DNA of 64,000 bases from Herpetosiphonaceae bacterium (GCA_026003835.1 BPHZ01000009.1:1-64000), one strand, 5' to 3'. Counted from the stretch's first letter, positions 1 through 8,331 are shown. Program-made: numbers and translations. Notes: generated by a model from the sequence alone, not told the origin.

Positions 1-295
1 GTTGATCGCGGCGATCCGTCAGCGCCCCGGCGCTGCTGCCATTTCCGGCTCCGTTGTACAGCACAATACGCACCTGGACCGGGTAGCCGAGAATGTTGCC
101 AAGCGTGCGCCGGATCGAGGCAATGAAGCGATTCTCCAGGGTTTCTTTGACGAAAGCGTTCGGCGTTCCAACAATGGCCAGTCCACCATCGACTGAAACG
201 AGAGAGGTGCGCTTCAACCAGGTCTCGTAGTCGCTACGCACGGTCTGCAATTGCAGATCGCCAAGTGCAGATTGCCAAATCTGGGTCAAATTCAA
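1..295 (-). CDS. dnaA: Chromosomal replication initiator DnaA, N-terminal part (cut by window edge)
   Basis: The reverse strand encodes about 98 residues that read as DnaA domain I: it begins LNLTQIWQSALGDLQLQ, then has SDYETWLKRTSLVS and a NAFVKETLENRFIASIRRTL stretch, the helical region that binds DnaB and other DnaA molecules. The AAA+ and DNA-binding domains lie outside the window to the left. The start is taken as the TTG at 295 because a full AGGAGGT (301-307 on the reverse strand) lies 5 bases upstream; a second TTG at 289 is possible. The DnaA-box cluster lies directly upstream, the usual dnaA-oriC arrangement. Product identity is very likely; the start codon is less certain. Confidence 0.93.
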   Translation of the reverse strand, partial: MNLTQIWQSALGDLQLQTVRSDYETWLKRTSLVSVDGGLAIVGTPNAFVKETLENRFIASIRRTLGNILGYPVQVRIVLYNGAGNGSSAGALTDRRDQ

Positions 296-300
296 GGTGG

Positions 301-920
301 ACCTCCTCGCCTCGGGGTACGAGGATGTGGGCGGAGGGCAGTTGTCATCGCTCCTCACTATGGCCCTTGTCATCCCCTACGTGTAACGCGCCGCCTCTTG
401 CAAGCCTTCGGCTAGAATGTTGATAGGCTAACATTACAGCCGCCGGGAAGCGTTATCCGCCCGGCGACCGGCTGCAAGCTCTTTTATTCCTGCAAATACC
501 ATGTATCTTGGCGTATCATAGTCGATGATCGCGTATCTTTCAAGCGGTTAGACCGCCTTTTTGTATAACTATTCGTTATAATACATCCGTAGATAGAAGG
601 GGCGATTGGGTATAGAGATTGATTGTCATGGGGGAAATTGTAGATAACTTTGCAGATGAAATGTGGATAACTTTGGACAGAGAAGCATTTGCGGCGAGAT
701 TTAGCGCTCCCGGGAGGCATGTTTCGTTATCCTGATGTTATCCACAAAATCTGTGGATAATCTAACAGATATGGGGATAACGTTGGAATATTGTGGATAA
801 CAGGGATGCAGCAGTATTATCCACCATGTGCTTAACCTCCATGTGCTTGACCTCAAGCGCATGGTCGAGTGATCGCTGCATCCCAATCTACCGGCGCACC
901 GGGATCTGGTCGTCTGTCTG
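301..920. other. oriC: Putative chromosomal replication origin (oriC)
   Basis: This 620-base gene-free interval between dnaA and a convergent 3' end holds a cluster of DnaA boxes. Perfect TTATCCACA boxes (either strand) lie at 662-670, 738-746, 752-760 and 792-800. One-mismatch boxes lie at 639-647, 772-780 and 817-825. The pair at 738-760 is inverted with a 5-base gap. An AT-rich stretch at about 560-600 next to the cluster could be the unwinding element, and a short GCGGT/ACCGC hairpin followed by T5 lies at about 544-561. dnaA on one side and parAB within 8 kb support an origin. Confidence 0.88.
639..825. repeat. Cluster of seven DnaA boxes
   Basis: Four exact 9-mers (TTATCCACA or its complement) and three one-mismatch copies fall within 187 bases in both orientations. 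Spacing is tight between 738 and 800 (three perfect boxes and one near-perfect). This density is far above chance and is the direct evidence for the origin call. Confidence 0.88.
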
Positions 921-3392
921 CTACCAACCTATTTCAATGGATGTTTGAGGACCGTCAATAGGTAGCTCAACATAACGACTCTCGCCGATCGTTACCATCT
1001 GATAGGAGGTGGGAACACCGTCAACGTTGACCCCTACAGTGCCCGCAACATCATCAGGAAGCAGGAGTCTGAGCCGACCTTGCTCCAGCGAACCAGTTAT
1101 GTGCAGTTGCATGCCATGATCGTGGCGCTGCCAGCGGTAGCTAAGGTAGCCAAAAGAGGCGCCATAGCGGATGGTGACCTGCGCTTCCTGCACTGATGGA
1201 TCGGCGGCCCACCGTGGTGCCAGGTCTATGACCTTGTAGAGGGCGCTCTGATCAACAACACCAGCAGCGCCTTCAATCAGCGCGGCGAGCATGGCAGAGC
1301 TGCCCCAACCATCGGTATTGAGCGAATCCGAGCCGGAGATACCCGGATTGCCGATTGGGTGATACCAGAGGTAGCTGCCGCCCTGGGCTTTGATCAGGTT
1401 ATAGTAGCGCTGCAAAATATCGAAGCCATAGCGCTCCTGCCCCCAGCGGAAAGCACCGCGAGCCAATTCACCTCCCACAAGGGGCATAATTCCGCCGTTG
1501 ACATATTCGCCGGGGACGTTACCCCAGCCGGGCGCCGTGCCGAAACTGCCCGCAGGAAAGGGGGGATCGATACTATACCATTCGGCGAAGTGCGTACCGC
1601 GATTCTGATAACGCTGATAATATTCCTTGATAATTGCGTGGGCCTGGTCGTAGGTCAGGACTTCACGGTTGAGGGCGTAGGCGTTTGAAAGTGAGAGCTG
1701 GCGGCTCTCGTCGACACCGGGAACTTCAACCGGCGTCAGGTGAACGTGGTGCGTGAAGAAGCGACCGTTCCAGCTCACTCGATTGAGGCGATCCATCAGA
1801 TCGACGGCGCGGCGGCGCCAGTCATGGGCCCGCGTATCATTGCCGAGGTACTCCTCGATACGGCTCATCAAGATCAGCGCATAGGCAAGCCCCGTGTTAT
1901 CGCCATGCATAATTCCCCAGATGGTCTTCTCATCGATCCAGTGGCGTGGCGAAGGCTTCCCTTCAGGGCTGATAGTTGGGCCGCCGTACTCAAAATCCCA
2001 TGTATCAATGGTGAAGGGTCGTTTGACGAGGCCCAGCGCAGGCTCCCAGCGATGAGGATGGCTGGTGCTATAGGCGATACCTCGCTCCATCGCCTCCTGA
2101 TTTGCGCGCAGCCAACCATCGTCGCCAGTGGCCTGCCATGCCTGGTAAACACCCTGGACAAAAAGAAACTCCAGATCGGCCTCAACCTCCATCCGGCCCT
2201 TAATCATACCCCAGGGAGGATTAGCGACATAATCATCGAACGATCCATCGGGATGTTGCGCGCGCCGGAAATAGTCAAGCAGGCTGGTCATATCGCGCTC
2301 GAAGTAGCGGTAGCCCAGCGCCTGGTAGACGTGATCGCGCAGCCAGAGCAGGAAACTATCTGGCGAGCGGTAGCCGCGGACGTGGTAGCCATCGATCTCA
2401 TACTCCGAAACATCGTGGCTCATCATCTCGCGGACGCGCCTGACAAGCTCGTCGTAATGCTCCTGCCCGGTTGATACAACGGTTTGCGCATCCAGGACAT
2501 AGGCTGAGGAGGTCGAGCCTGCCGGCTGGCCATTGATGAGCAGCAGAGCTGAGTGGGGGCCAAGCGCCCCAGCTGCAAGAAAGGCTGCGCTGCCCACACC
2601 GTTAGTGAGGGCGAGATTCACACGGGCTATGGCATGCCCGGCGCCATCGAAGACGTGGAGTTGGGCGGGGCCGCTGTATCCAGGTGCGCTCACCTTGAGC
2701 GTGACAGTCGAAAGAGGCGTCTGTGGCTCCTGGGGGCCTGTGATGGTAGCACGGATAGGATACTGCTGCTGGTCGCGGGCGGGCCCGAGCAGCCAGCCGG
2801 CGCGCCAGCTGCCGAGCAGGCCGAGCAGCACATTGTAGGGCGGCTGGTTTTCGGGGTGAAGCTCGAAGCGATTGCGCTCGAAGTACTGCACAAGATAGGT
2901 CTGGCCATCCGTCTCGCTAGTCTCTAAAAACGGCTCGGTCAACGGGTAGCCAAATATAGCGAGACCTCCGTTTGCCTCCCAGTAGCGTTTAAACTCACCA
3001 CATAGGCTATGCCGGGTCTCTGCAAAGAAGAGACAGTCGGAGGCGGGCCGGCCCTGTTGCAACGTACGCCAGTCGCGGCCGGACGCGCGCAGCCGTTCCT
3101 CGCCAAGTCGCCCAAGTAACACTTTATAGGGGTGGGGATTCTCAGGATGATATTCGAAGCGATTGCGTTCGAAATACTGGACGAGGCGGCCATCTTCCCA
3201 CAGCTCTTCAGTAATGGGGTAGCCGAAGATCGGTAGCCCGCCATGGCTCTCCCAATAGGCCTTGAATGCCCCTCGCAGGGTATGGCCTGTCTCAGGAAAG
3301 ACCATAACCGTTTCACTGCCACGAGTGCTGGGAACGATCAGGAGTGGGCTGAGTACGAACAGCAGCATTGCGAGCAACAGTGGCCTTCGCAT
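921..3392 (-). CDS. Secreted protein: two GYPLTE-type repeats plus an alpha/alpha-toroid glycosidase-like domain
   Basis: A predicted 823-residue exported protein. It begins with a basic signal peptide (RRPLLLAMLLFVLSPLLIV). Two tandem repeats of about 70 residues follow (about 25-185), each with an aromatic GFKxYW-like helix, a GGLxIFGYP(I/L)TE core, and QYFERNRFE(Y/L)HPEN. These repeats are common in Chloroflexota secreted proteins and resemble LGFP-type wall-associated modules. The C-terminal 500 residues look like a six-hairpin (alpha/alpha)6 toroid with WLRDHVYQALGYRYF and WGIMHGDNTGLAYAL segments, as in several glycoside hydrolase families; I cannot assign one. ATG at 3392 is chosen because GGGAG precedes it; a TTG four codons upstream is less likely. 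The substrate is unknown, probably a carbohydrate outside the cell. Confidence 0.75.
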   Translation of the reverse strand: MRRPLLLAMLLFVLSPLLIVPSTRGSETVMVFPETGHTLRGAFKAYWESHGGLPIFGYPITEELWEDGRLVQYFERNRFEYHPENPHPYKVLLGRLGEERLRASGRDWRTLQQGRPASDCLFFAETRHSLCGEFKRYWEANGGLAIFGYPLTEPFLETSETDGQTYLVQYFERNRFELHPENQPPYNVLLGLLGSWRAGWLLGPARDQQQYPIRATITGPQEPQTPLSTVTLKVSAPGYSGPAQLHVFDGAGHAIARVNLALTNGVGSAAFLAAGALGPHSALLLINGQPAGSTSSAYVLDAQTVVSTGQEHYDELVRRVREMMSHDVSEYEIDGYHVRGYRSPDSFLLWLRDHVYQALGYRYFERDMTSLLDYFRRAQHPDGSFDDYVANPPWGMIKGRMEVEADLEFLFVQGVYQAWQATGDDGWLRANQEAMERGIAYSTSHPHRWEPALGLVKRPFTIDTWDFEYGGPTISPEGKPSPRHWIDEKTIWGIMHGDNTGLAYALILMSRIEEYLGNDTRAHDWRRRAVDLMDRLNRVSWNGRFFTHHVHLTPVEVPGVDESRQLSLSNAYALNREVLTYDQAHAIIKEYYQRYQNRGTHFAEWYSIDPPFPAGSFGTAPGWGNVPGEYVNGGIMPLVGGELARGAFRWGQERYGFDILQRYYNLIKAQGGSYLWYHPIGNPGISGSDSLNTDGWGSSAMLAALIEGAAGVVDQSALYKVIDLAPRWAADPSVQEAQVTIRYGASFGYLSYRWQRHDHGMQLHITGSLEQGRLRLLLPDDVAGTVGVNVDGVPTSYQMVTIGESRYVELPIDGPQTSIEIGW

Positions 3393-3571
3393 GAGATCTC
3401 CCAAAGGACTATTGATCGGTATTGCGGGGATCAGCGCACGAGTAACACCAGTTCCTCAATGGCTACCGATCCCGTGTTGCCTCGGCCGGATAGCGTCTGA
3501 ACGTTTATACCAGATGAGTCTGGCTTGCGCAAGCACGGGCTGCAATGCCGGCAATCTGCCGGCGCAGGAGA

Positions 3572-3603
3572 CAAAACGAGGGGCGAGCGGGTGCTTGCCC
3601 CTC
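3572..3603 (-). terminator. Intrinsic terminator after the adenine methyltransferase
   Basis: Read on the reverse strand, an 11-bp stem (GAGGGGCAAGC with GCTCGCCCCTC, one G-T pair) with an ACCC loop is followed by GTTTTGT. It lies just past the methyltransferase stop. Confidence 0.7.
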
Positions 3604-3630
3604 AGTAACAGCGTTTCAGAATTGGGCCAT

Positions 3631-4455
3631 CTATACTGCCTGAGGAAGGACATCGCAGACGCGGCGTGTCGAAAGCTCAAGATACATCGGCTCACGCTCG
3701 ATACCGATATAGCGGCAGCCATATTCAAGCGCGGCAAGGCCGGTTGTCCCACTGCCATTGAAAGGATCGAGCACGATATCGCCGGGATTGGTACAGGCGC
3801 GGACAATTCGGCGAAGGAGCTCAAGGGGCTTTTGAGTAGGATGTTTCCCGTGGCGTTTCTCTCGGCGCGGGGGCGTAGGGATAGGCCAGATGCCGCCAGG
3901 GATCGTCTCATCGTCATCCGGATTAAATCCCCAGATATCACGCATCTGCTTCCCTCCATTTTCATCTTTCATATCATCGTAATGAAAGGTATGGAGGAGG
4001 CGTGGGCCACGCTGCGGAGCTGCCCAGATCAGCAACTCCGATGAGTGGGCGAACATGCGGCAGGCCAGGTGCGGTGGTGCGTTCGTCTTCGTCCAGGTAA
4101 CCACATTGAGCAGGTGATAGCCGAGGGTTTGCATGGCGTAGCCGATGCTAAAGATGGCGTGATGCGTTCCCGAGACCCAAATGGTGCCGCTGGGCTTGAG
4201 GACACGCAGGCATGCGGCAAGCCACTGCTGGTGGAAAAGATGATCGGCCTCTGTACCTGCCGAGCGATCCCAGGCCCCCTTATCGACGGGGGCGCGACGT
4301 CCCGCATAGCATGTCGTGCCGCCATTTGAGAGATTGTAGGGGGGATCGGCGAAGATCAGATCGACTGATGCCTCAGGCAGGCCCGAAAGCAGTTCTCGGC
4401 AATCCCCCTCATAGAGGGTAAAGGCACCATCATCGGTCTGGAAAAAAGGCTGCAT
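3631..4455 (-). CDS. Beta-class DNA adenine methyltransferase (DpnA-like, site-specific)
   Basis: A 274-residue S-adenosylmethionine-dependent DNA methyltransferase. The catalytic motif IV DPPYNLS comes first and the AdoMet-binding motif DPFNGSGTTGLAALE comes near the C-terminus. This order defines beta-class N6-adenine (or N4-cytosine) enzymes and resembles the DpnA/MboII group. HPTQKPLELLRRIV, typical of motif X, precedes the FNGSG motif. ATG at 4455 is chosen: GGGAGG lies 4 bases upstream and the protein then begins at the family's usual N-terminus (MQPFFQTDDGAFTLYEGD). No restriction enzyme is visible next to it, so it may be an orphan methylase, perhaps with a regulatory or replication role near oriC (inference). 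The target sequence cannot be read from the protein. Confidence 0.88.
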   Translation of the reverse strand: MQPFFQTDDGAFTLYEGDCRELLSGLPEASVDLIFADPPYNLSNGGTTCYAGRRAPVDKGAWDRSAGTEADHLFHQQWLAACLRVLKPSGTIWVSGTHHAIFSIGYAMQTLGYHLLNVVTWTKTNAPPHLACRMFAHSSELLIWAAPQRGPRLLHTFHYDDMKDENGGKQMRDIWGFNPDDDETIPGGIWPIPTPPRREKRHGKHPTQKPLELLRRIVRACTNPGDIVLDPFNGSGTTGLAALEYGCRYIGIEREPMYLELSTRRVCDVLPQAV

Positions 4456-4482
4456 AGGGCCTCCCAGTGAGGAGATCAAAAC

Positions 4483-4501
4483 CGGGAGGCGAAACCTCCC
4501 G
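4483..4501 (-). promoter_or_regulatory. Leader hairpin that could compete for the methyltransferase ribosome-binding site
   Basis: A perfect CGGGAGG/CCTCCCG stem with a 5-base loop lies 28 bases upstream of the methyltransferase start. Its CCTCCC arm is also complementary to the GGGAGG Shine-Dalgarno of the gene, so two alternative folds are possible. A regulatory role is inference. Confidence 0.35.
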
Positions 4502-4575
4502 CGCTGCGGACCAGTCAGAGCACTAGCCTTCATTATAAGCGAGACGGGATCGCCGGTCAACAGGAGCGGTAGTGG

Positions 4576-4599
4576 TGTCAGGGCGATGTCAACGTCCCA
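4576..4599 (+). repeat. Copy 1 of a dispersed 24-base intergenic repeat
   Basis: It shares TGTCAGGGCGATGTCAA and 5 of the next 7 bases with 23181-23204. It lies in the leader side of the adenine methyltransferase gene. Confidence 0.6.
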
Positions 4600-4620
4600 T
4601 TTGTATCGCATCCCCAACGG

Positions 4621-4659
4621 AAAAAAGCCCTTCCCTGCTGATTCTACGCAGAGAAGGGC
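4621..4659 (-). terminator. Intrinsic terminator of the parAB-glycosyltransferase-phosphatidyltransferase unit
   Basis: On the reverse strand GCCCTTCTCTGC pairs with GCAGGGAAGGGC (one mismatch) and is followed by T6. It lies 40 bases past the phosphatidyltransferase stop. Confidence 0.88.
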
Positions 4660-4698
4660 GATGGAATAACTGATCTCCATTTGTATAGTTTCCGCTGG

Positions 4699-5355
4699 CT
4701 ACTCCTCCGGTCTGGCCAGCCAGAACGGTCGCTTACGCGATTTGATCTTCAATTTTTGCGCAGCTGCGCGCTCTTGCTGCCAGACGTAGATCACTCGCTG
4801 AACTGCTGTGATATTGGTAAAGATAGCCAGGATCCACAGTGCTTGATGATCGAAACCAAGGATCAGGCCACCGGCCAGGATGACGATCCGCTCTGGGCGG
4901 CCAAGCAGGCCGACCTCACAGGGAAGCCCGAGGCCTTCAGCGCGAGCACGGGTATAGCTGACAAGGAGCGAGCCCACGATCGAGGCAAAAATAAGAGCGG
5001 CCAGTAGCGTGCGCTCGTCATCGGCAGCCGATCGCTGATAATGGAGGAGCAACCCGAAGAAGATTACCGCCTCAGCGTAGCGATCAAGGGTCGAGTCAAG
5101 GAATGCTCCGAAGCGGCTTTGTTGATTGGTTGCGCGGGCAAGTGCGCCATCGAAAACATCAAAGATGCCGGCGGCGAGGATCAGCCAGCCGCCGAGGAAG
5201 AGAAACCCATCTGCCAGGACCAATGCAACAGTGGCAGTGAGCAAGAATCCAACGAGTGTCAACATGTTTGGTGTTAACCCCAGGCGCCCGAAGATCGGCG
5301 CAACGTATTGTTCCATCAGCCGACGGGTCCTGGCTTTAAGAAGTGCGCTTAGCAT
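4699..5355 (-). CDS. CDP-alcohol phosphatidyltransferase
   Basis: A 218-residue integral membrane enzyme that would transfer a phosphatidyl group from CDP-diacylglycerol to an alcohol. The family signature D-G-x2-A-R-x8-G-x3-D-x3-D is complete: DGALARATNQQSRFGAFLDS is followed by TLDR. About six hydrophobic segments surround it. The acceptor cannot be read from the signature; phosphatidylinositol-phosphate synthase and phosphatidylglycerophosphate synthase share it. The start overlaps the upstream glycosyltransferase by 7 bases, so the two are co-translated. That partner resembles PimA, which favours an inositol-phosphate lipid route (inference). A strong terminator follows. Confidence 0.9.
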   Translation of the reverse strand: MLSALLKARTRRLMEQYVAPIFGRLGLTPNMLTLVGFLLTATVALVLADGFLFLGGWLILAAGIFDVFDGALARATNQQSRFGAFLDSTLDRYAEAVIFFGLLLHYQRSAADDERTLLAALIFASIVGSLLVSYTRARAEGLGLPCEVGLLGRPERIVILAGGLILGFDHQALWILAIFTNITAVQRVIYVWQQERAAAQKLKIKSRKRPFWLARPEE

Positions 5356-6488
5356 TGGGCGACCTCCACAGATGCAGGCTGTCTACTGGTCACCTGTTGG
5401 TAGAAGTCGAGCACCTGGCTGGCGATGTACTCCCAGGCATAGGCCTGAGCTTTATGTAATCCATCGACAGCGAGGGAACGGCGGAGGTGCTCGTCCTGAA
5501 GAAGTTGGAGGATGGCAACGGCCAGAGCCTCAGCATTACGTGGCTGGACCAGCAAGCCCTGTCGTCGGTGATCGACCACCTGGCGGTAGCCTTCATTGTC
5601 TGCGGCAACGATAGGGCAGCCGGTCGCCATGGCCTCCAGTAGAACAATACCAAAGCTCTCCTGTCCAATCGATGGGGCGCAGAAGAGATGGGCCGTATTA
5701 TAGAAGCGAGCAAGCGTCGGCTTATCGACATAGCCGACAAAGATAACGTCTCGCAGGTGCAGTTGGCGGATCTGCGCTCGGAAGGGAGTTGGATCGCCGG
5801 AGCCGACAACCAGCAGGCGGGTGCGAGGGAGGATCTCCTGAACGAGGGCGAAGGCATCGAGCAAATAGCGGAAGCCCTTACGTTCATCGTTATAGCGGCC
5901 GACAAAAAGAAGATTGTAGATACCGTCGGCGAACTCTGGGATCGGCTGGACGCCGGGATGGTAGATACTGGTATCGACGCCGTTTGGAATAATGGTATAG
6001 TCGCCGGGAAAGTAGCGACTCACCAGTCGCAGCGCCGCCTGGGAGACGGCGATGCGGCCGTGGAGATGACGAGCCAGTCGTGAGAGCCAGCGATGAATTG
6101 TGGCATAGCCGATGCTGCGTGTTCCGGCGGCATGAAACGTGCCAATGTTCACAGTCTCGGAGCAGCGCAGCATGGTGGTTGGCAAAGTCGGCGCAAGTGG
6201 TTCATGAATATGGATAATGTCAAACTGCTCGCGGCGCAGGATTGCGTGGATGCGCGGGGCAAGATTGAGCGAGAGGCTGACGCGGGCGACCGAGCCGTTG
6301 ATCTGAACCGGCGTGACTCTGCCGAGGTTATAGAAATCAGGGTGGCTCTGCCGTCGATCGGACGAAGGAGCGATGATCTTGACGGTAGCGCCGATGCCGG
6401 TTAAATGCGTGTACAGCTGGCGTACATGCTCGCTGACACCACCCGCGTGGGCCATATCATAGGGTGAGACCAGAGCCACCCTAAACAT
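5349..6488 (-). CDS. GT4-family glycosyltransferase, PimA/PimB-like
   Basis: A 379-residue GT-B glycosyltransferase. The N-terminal domain has the YDMAHAGGVSEHV acceptor/donor loop typical of phosphatidylinositol mannosyltransferases, then IIHIHEPLAP and a TFHAAG segment. The C-terminal domain has LFVGRYNDERKGFRYLLDAF and the E-x7-E nucleotide-sugar motif within QESFGIVLLEAMATGCPIVA. It likely adds a sugar from a nucleotide donor to a lipid on the cytoplasmic face. It overlaps the CDP-alcohol phosphatidyltransferase gene, consistent with a two-enzyme glycolipid route. Whether the sugar is mannose and the lipid phosphatidylinositol is inference. It starts 37 bases after parB and may be read through from parAB. 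Confidence 0.88.
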   Translation of the reverse strand: MFRVALVSPYDMAHAGGVSEHVRQLYTHLTGIGATVKIIAPSSDRRQSHPDFYNLGRVTPVQINGSVARVSLSLNLAPRIHAILRREQFDIIHIHEPLAPTLPTTMLRCSETVNIGTFHAAGTRSIGYATIHRWLSRLARHLHGRIAVSQAALRLVSRYFPGDYTIIPNGVDTSIYHPGVQPIPEFADGIYNLLFVGRYNDERKGFRYLLDAFALVQEILPRTRLLVVGSGDPTPFRAQIRQLHLRDVIFVGYVDKPTLARFYNTAHLFCAPSIGQESFGIVLLEAMATGCPIVAADNEGYRQVVDHRRQGLLVQPRNAEALAVAILQLLQDEHLRRSLAVDGLHKAQAYAWEYIASQVLDFYQQVTSRQPASVEVAQC

Positions 6489-6525
6489 GCCAGTAGCCTC
6501 CTCAATACATGGATCTGATCCCTGG

Positions 6526-7449
6526 TTAGGAGCCTATGAGTCGCTGGTAGAGCGACTCAAGTTCTTCATCGCTGTGGAACCAGATCACGATCTTTCCGCC
6601 GCTTCCCTGGCGGCGAAGCTCAACCTTTGTTCCCAGGCTATGGAGCAGATCATCCTCGACGCGCTGGTCATCAACTGCGCGTGTTCGCGATTCATCGTGC
6701 TGCGGTCCATGGTTCTTTCCGGTGCGGCGAGGCCTGGTACTGCGCTGTTGGATAGTTTCTCTCGCTTGCGCGGGCGTCAACTGTTGTTCTTGCACCAGTC
6801 GTGCCATGGCTTCGGCTTCACGGACATTGAGCCGATACTGCTCGATCTGCTCGATAGCCGGGATAAGGAGATCTTCACCGAGGGACATAAGTGCTCGGAG
6901 ATGTCCCGAAGTAAGACGTCCCTCGCTGATAGCTTGTTGCGCTACGGGTGGTAGTTTGAGCAAGCGCAGTGCGTTGCTGATGGCCTCACGGCTCTTGCCG
7001 ACCTGCTCGCCGATCTGCTTATGGGTGAGGTTAAACTCATGGGCGAGCGCCTGGTAGGCCCGTGCCTCTTCGAGTGGGTCAAGATCGGCCCGCTGAATAT
7101 TTTCGACAAGCGCCAGGACAAGGGCATGGTGAGGAGTGGTTTCTTTGACGATGACGGGCACTTCGACAAAACCGGCTTTTTGAGCTGCGCGCCAGCGGCG
7201 CTCGCCAGCAATGAGTTGATAGCGACCGGGGCTTATCTCGCTGACGATGAGCGGCTGGAGGATGCCATGTTCGCGAATGGAGTCGGCGAGCTCCTCAAGC
7301 TGCTCATCCTTGAAATGACGGCGGGGCTGATGAGGATTAGGCTCGACGGCCTCGATCGGCAGCATCAGCAGCCCGCCACCCTCGATCTGCTGCTCTGGGC
7401 GGATGAGAGCGCCAAGGCCTTGCCCTAGTCCACGTCGTTTTGCCGTCAT
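6526..7449 (-). CDS. parB: Chromosome partitioning protein ParB (CTPase, parS-binding)
   Basis: A 307-residue ParB/Spo0J. It opens with KRRGLGQGLGALI, the N-terminal motif that stimulates ParA ATPase. The NPHQPRRHF segment and box II GERRWRAAQKAG follow and form the CTP-binding clamp. A helix-turn-helix region (LTHKQIGEQVGKSREAISN) reads parS. A variable linker and a C-terminal dimerisation domain complete it. Its start overlaps the parA stop by 4 bases (ATGA). With ParA it segregates the origin, which lies about 6 kb away. A candidate parS sits at the parA start. Confidence 0.96.
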   Translation of the reverse strand: MTAKRRGLGQGLGALIRPEQQIEGGGLLMLPIEAVEPNPHQPRRHFKDEQLEELADSIREHGILQPLIVSEISPGRYQLIAGERRWRAAQKAGFVEVPVIVKETTPHHALVLALVENIQRADLDPLEEARAYQALAHEFNLTHKQIGEQVGKSREAISNALRLLKLPPVAQQAISEGRLTSGHLRALMSLGEDLLIPAIEQIEQYRLNVREAEAMARLVQEQQLTPAQARETIQQRSTRPRRTGKNHGPQHDESRTRAVDDQRVEDDLLHSLGTKVELRRQGSGGKIVIWFHSDEELESLYQRLIGS

Positions 7450-8252
7450 AGAGCACCGCTCCTCTTTGTAGCTACAGTCACTGGCTCTCCCTCGCGTCGC
7501 AAGAGCTCCTCGCAGAGCATACGGTAGGCTTGGGCGCCGCGGCTCTGAGGATCATACTCGCTAATCAACTTACCGTAGCTGGGAGCCTCGCTCATACGGA
7601 TAGTGCGTGGGATAAGGGTGTTAAAGATGCGCTGAGGAAAGTAGCGTCGAACCTCCTCAACAACCTGCTGGGCGAGATTAGTGCGGCCATCGTACATGGT
7701 CATCACGACGCCGGTGATATGGAGGTGTGGATTGAGCGATGAACGAACGAGATCGATGGTGTTTTTGAGCTGTGCCAGACCCTCAAGCGCCAGGTACTCA
7801 CACTGGAGCGGGATCACCACTCCACGGGAGGCGCAGAGGCCGTTGAGTGTCAGTAGACCAAGCGAAGGCGGACAGTCGATCAGGATCCAGTCAAAGGCCT
7901 CGTGTACCGGCAGCAGTGCGTCGCCGAGGCGCTGCTCGCGACGCGGCACATCGACGAGTTCGACGGCAGCGCCGGCAAGTGACATTGTCGCCGGTAGAAG
8001 GTAGAGCTGTTCGCGTCCAGTTTCGAGGATGGCAAGCTCGGTAGGCGCATTACCGATCAACACCTCATAGGTAGTTGTGCGCAGGCGCTGTTTATCAATG
8101 CCAAGGCTGGTGGTAGCATTCCCCTGAGGGTCGAGATCGATGAGCAGGACGCGCAGGCCACGGTAGGCCAGCTCTCCAGCAAGGCTGACAGCGGTGGTGG
8201 TTTTGCCTACACCGCCTTTTTGGTTTGCGAAAGCGATGATTCTTGCACTCAT
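7446..8252 (-). CDS. parA: Chromosome partitioning ATPase ParA
   Basis: A 268-residue deviant-Walker ATPase. The P-loop KGGVGKTT occupies residues 12-19, with the signature lysine at 12. Switch I/Walker A' DLDPQGNATTSLG and Walker B LIDCPPSLGLLT are intact. ParA forms nucleoid-bound ATP dimers that ParB-parS follows during origin segregation. ATG at 8252 is chosen because the protein then begins MSARIIAFANQKGG, as in Soj. In-frame ATGs upstream would translate through the parS palindrome (reading VSRET) and are less likely. No good Shine-Dalgarno is visible before 8252, so the start carries some doubt. parB follows with a 4-base overlap. Confidence 0.95.
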   Translation of the reverse strand: MSARIIAFANQKGGVGKTTTAVSLAGELAYRGLRVLLIDLDPQGNATTSLGIDKQRLRTTTYEVLIGNAPTELAILETGREQLYLLPATMSLAGAAVELVDVPRREQRLGDALLPVHEAFDWILIDCPPSLGLLTLNGLCASRGVVIPLQCEYLALEGLAQLKNTIDLVRSSLNPHLHITGVVMTMYDGRTNLAQQVVEEVRRYFPQRIFNTLIPRTIRMSEAPSYGKLISEYDPQSRGAQAYRMLCEELLRREGEPVTVATKRSGAL

Positions 8253-8255
8253 GAT

Positions 8256-8271
8256 AGTTTCACGTGAAACA
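8256..8271. promoter_or_regulatory. parS: parS centromere site
   Basis: The 14-base palindrome GTTTCACGTGAAAC (8257-8270) is the invariant core of bacterial parS. The 16-mer differs from the common TGTTTCACGTGAAACA at one outer base. It ends 4 bases upstream of the parA start codon, so ParB bound here may also repress parAB (inference). Confidence 0.92.
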
Positions 8272-8331
8272 CCGGCCAGCTTGGTGTAGCAGTCGCATTG
8301 TACCATGGAGCCTTTTTTTATGCCATAAGCG

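Noticed and set aside
544..561. Short GCGGT/ACCGC hairpin followed by T5 inside oriC as a terminator
   Set aside because: A 5-bp stem is weak and no gene reads into it on that strand; treated as part of the origin region.
1740..2474. Forward open frame inside the secreted repeat/toroid gene
   Set aside because: The reverse-strand protein has a signal peptide, repeats and a coherent toroid; the forward frame has none of these.
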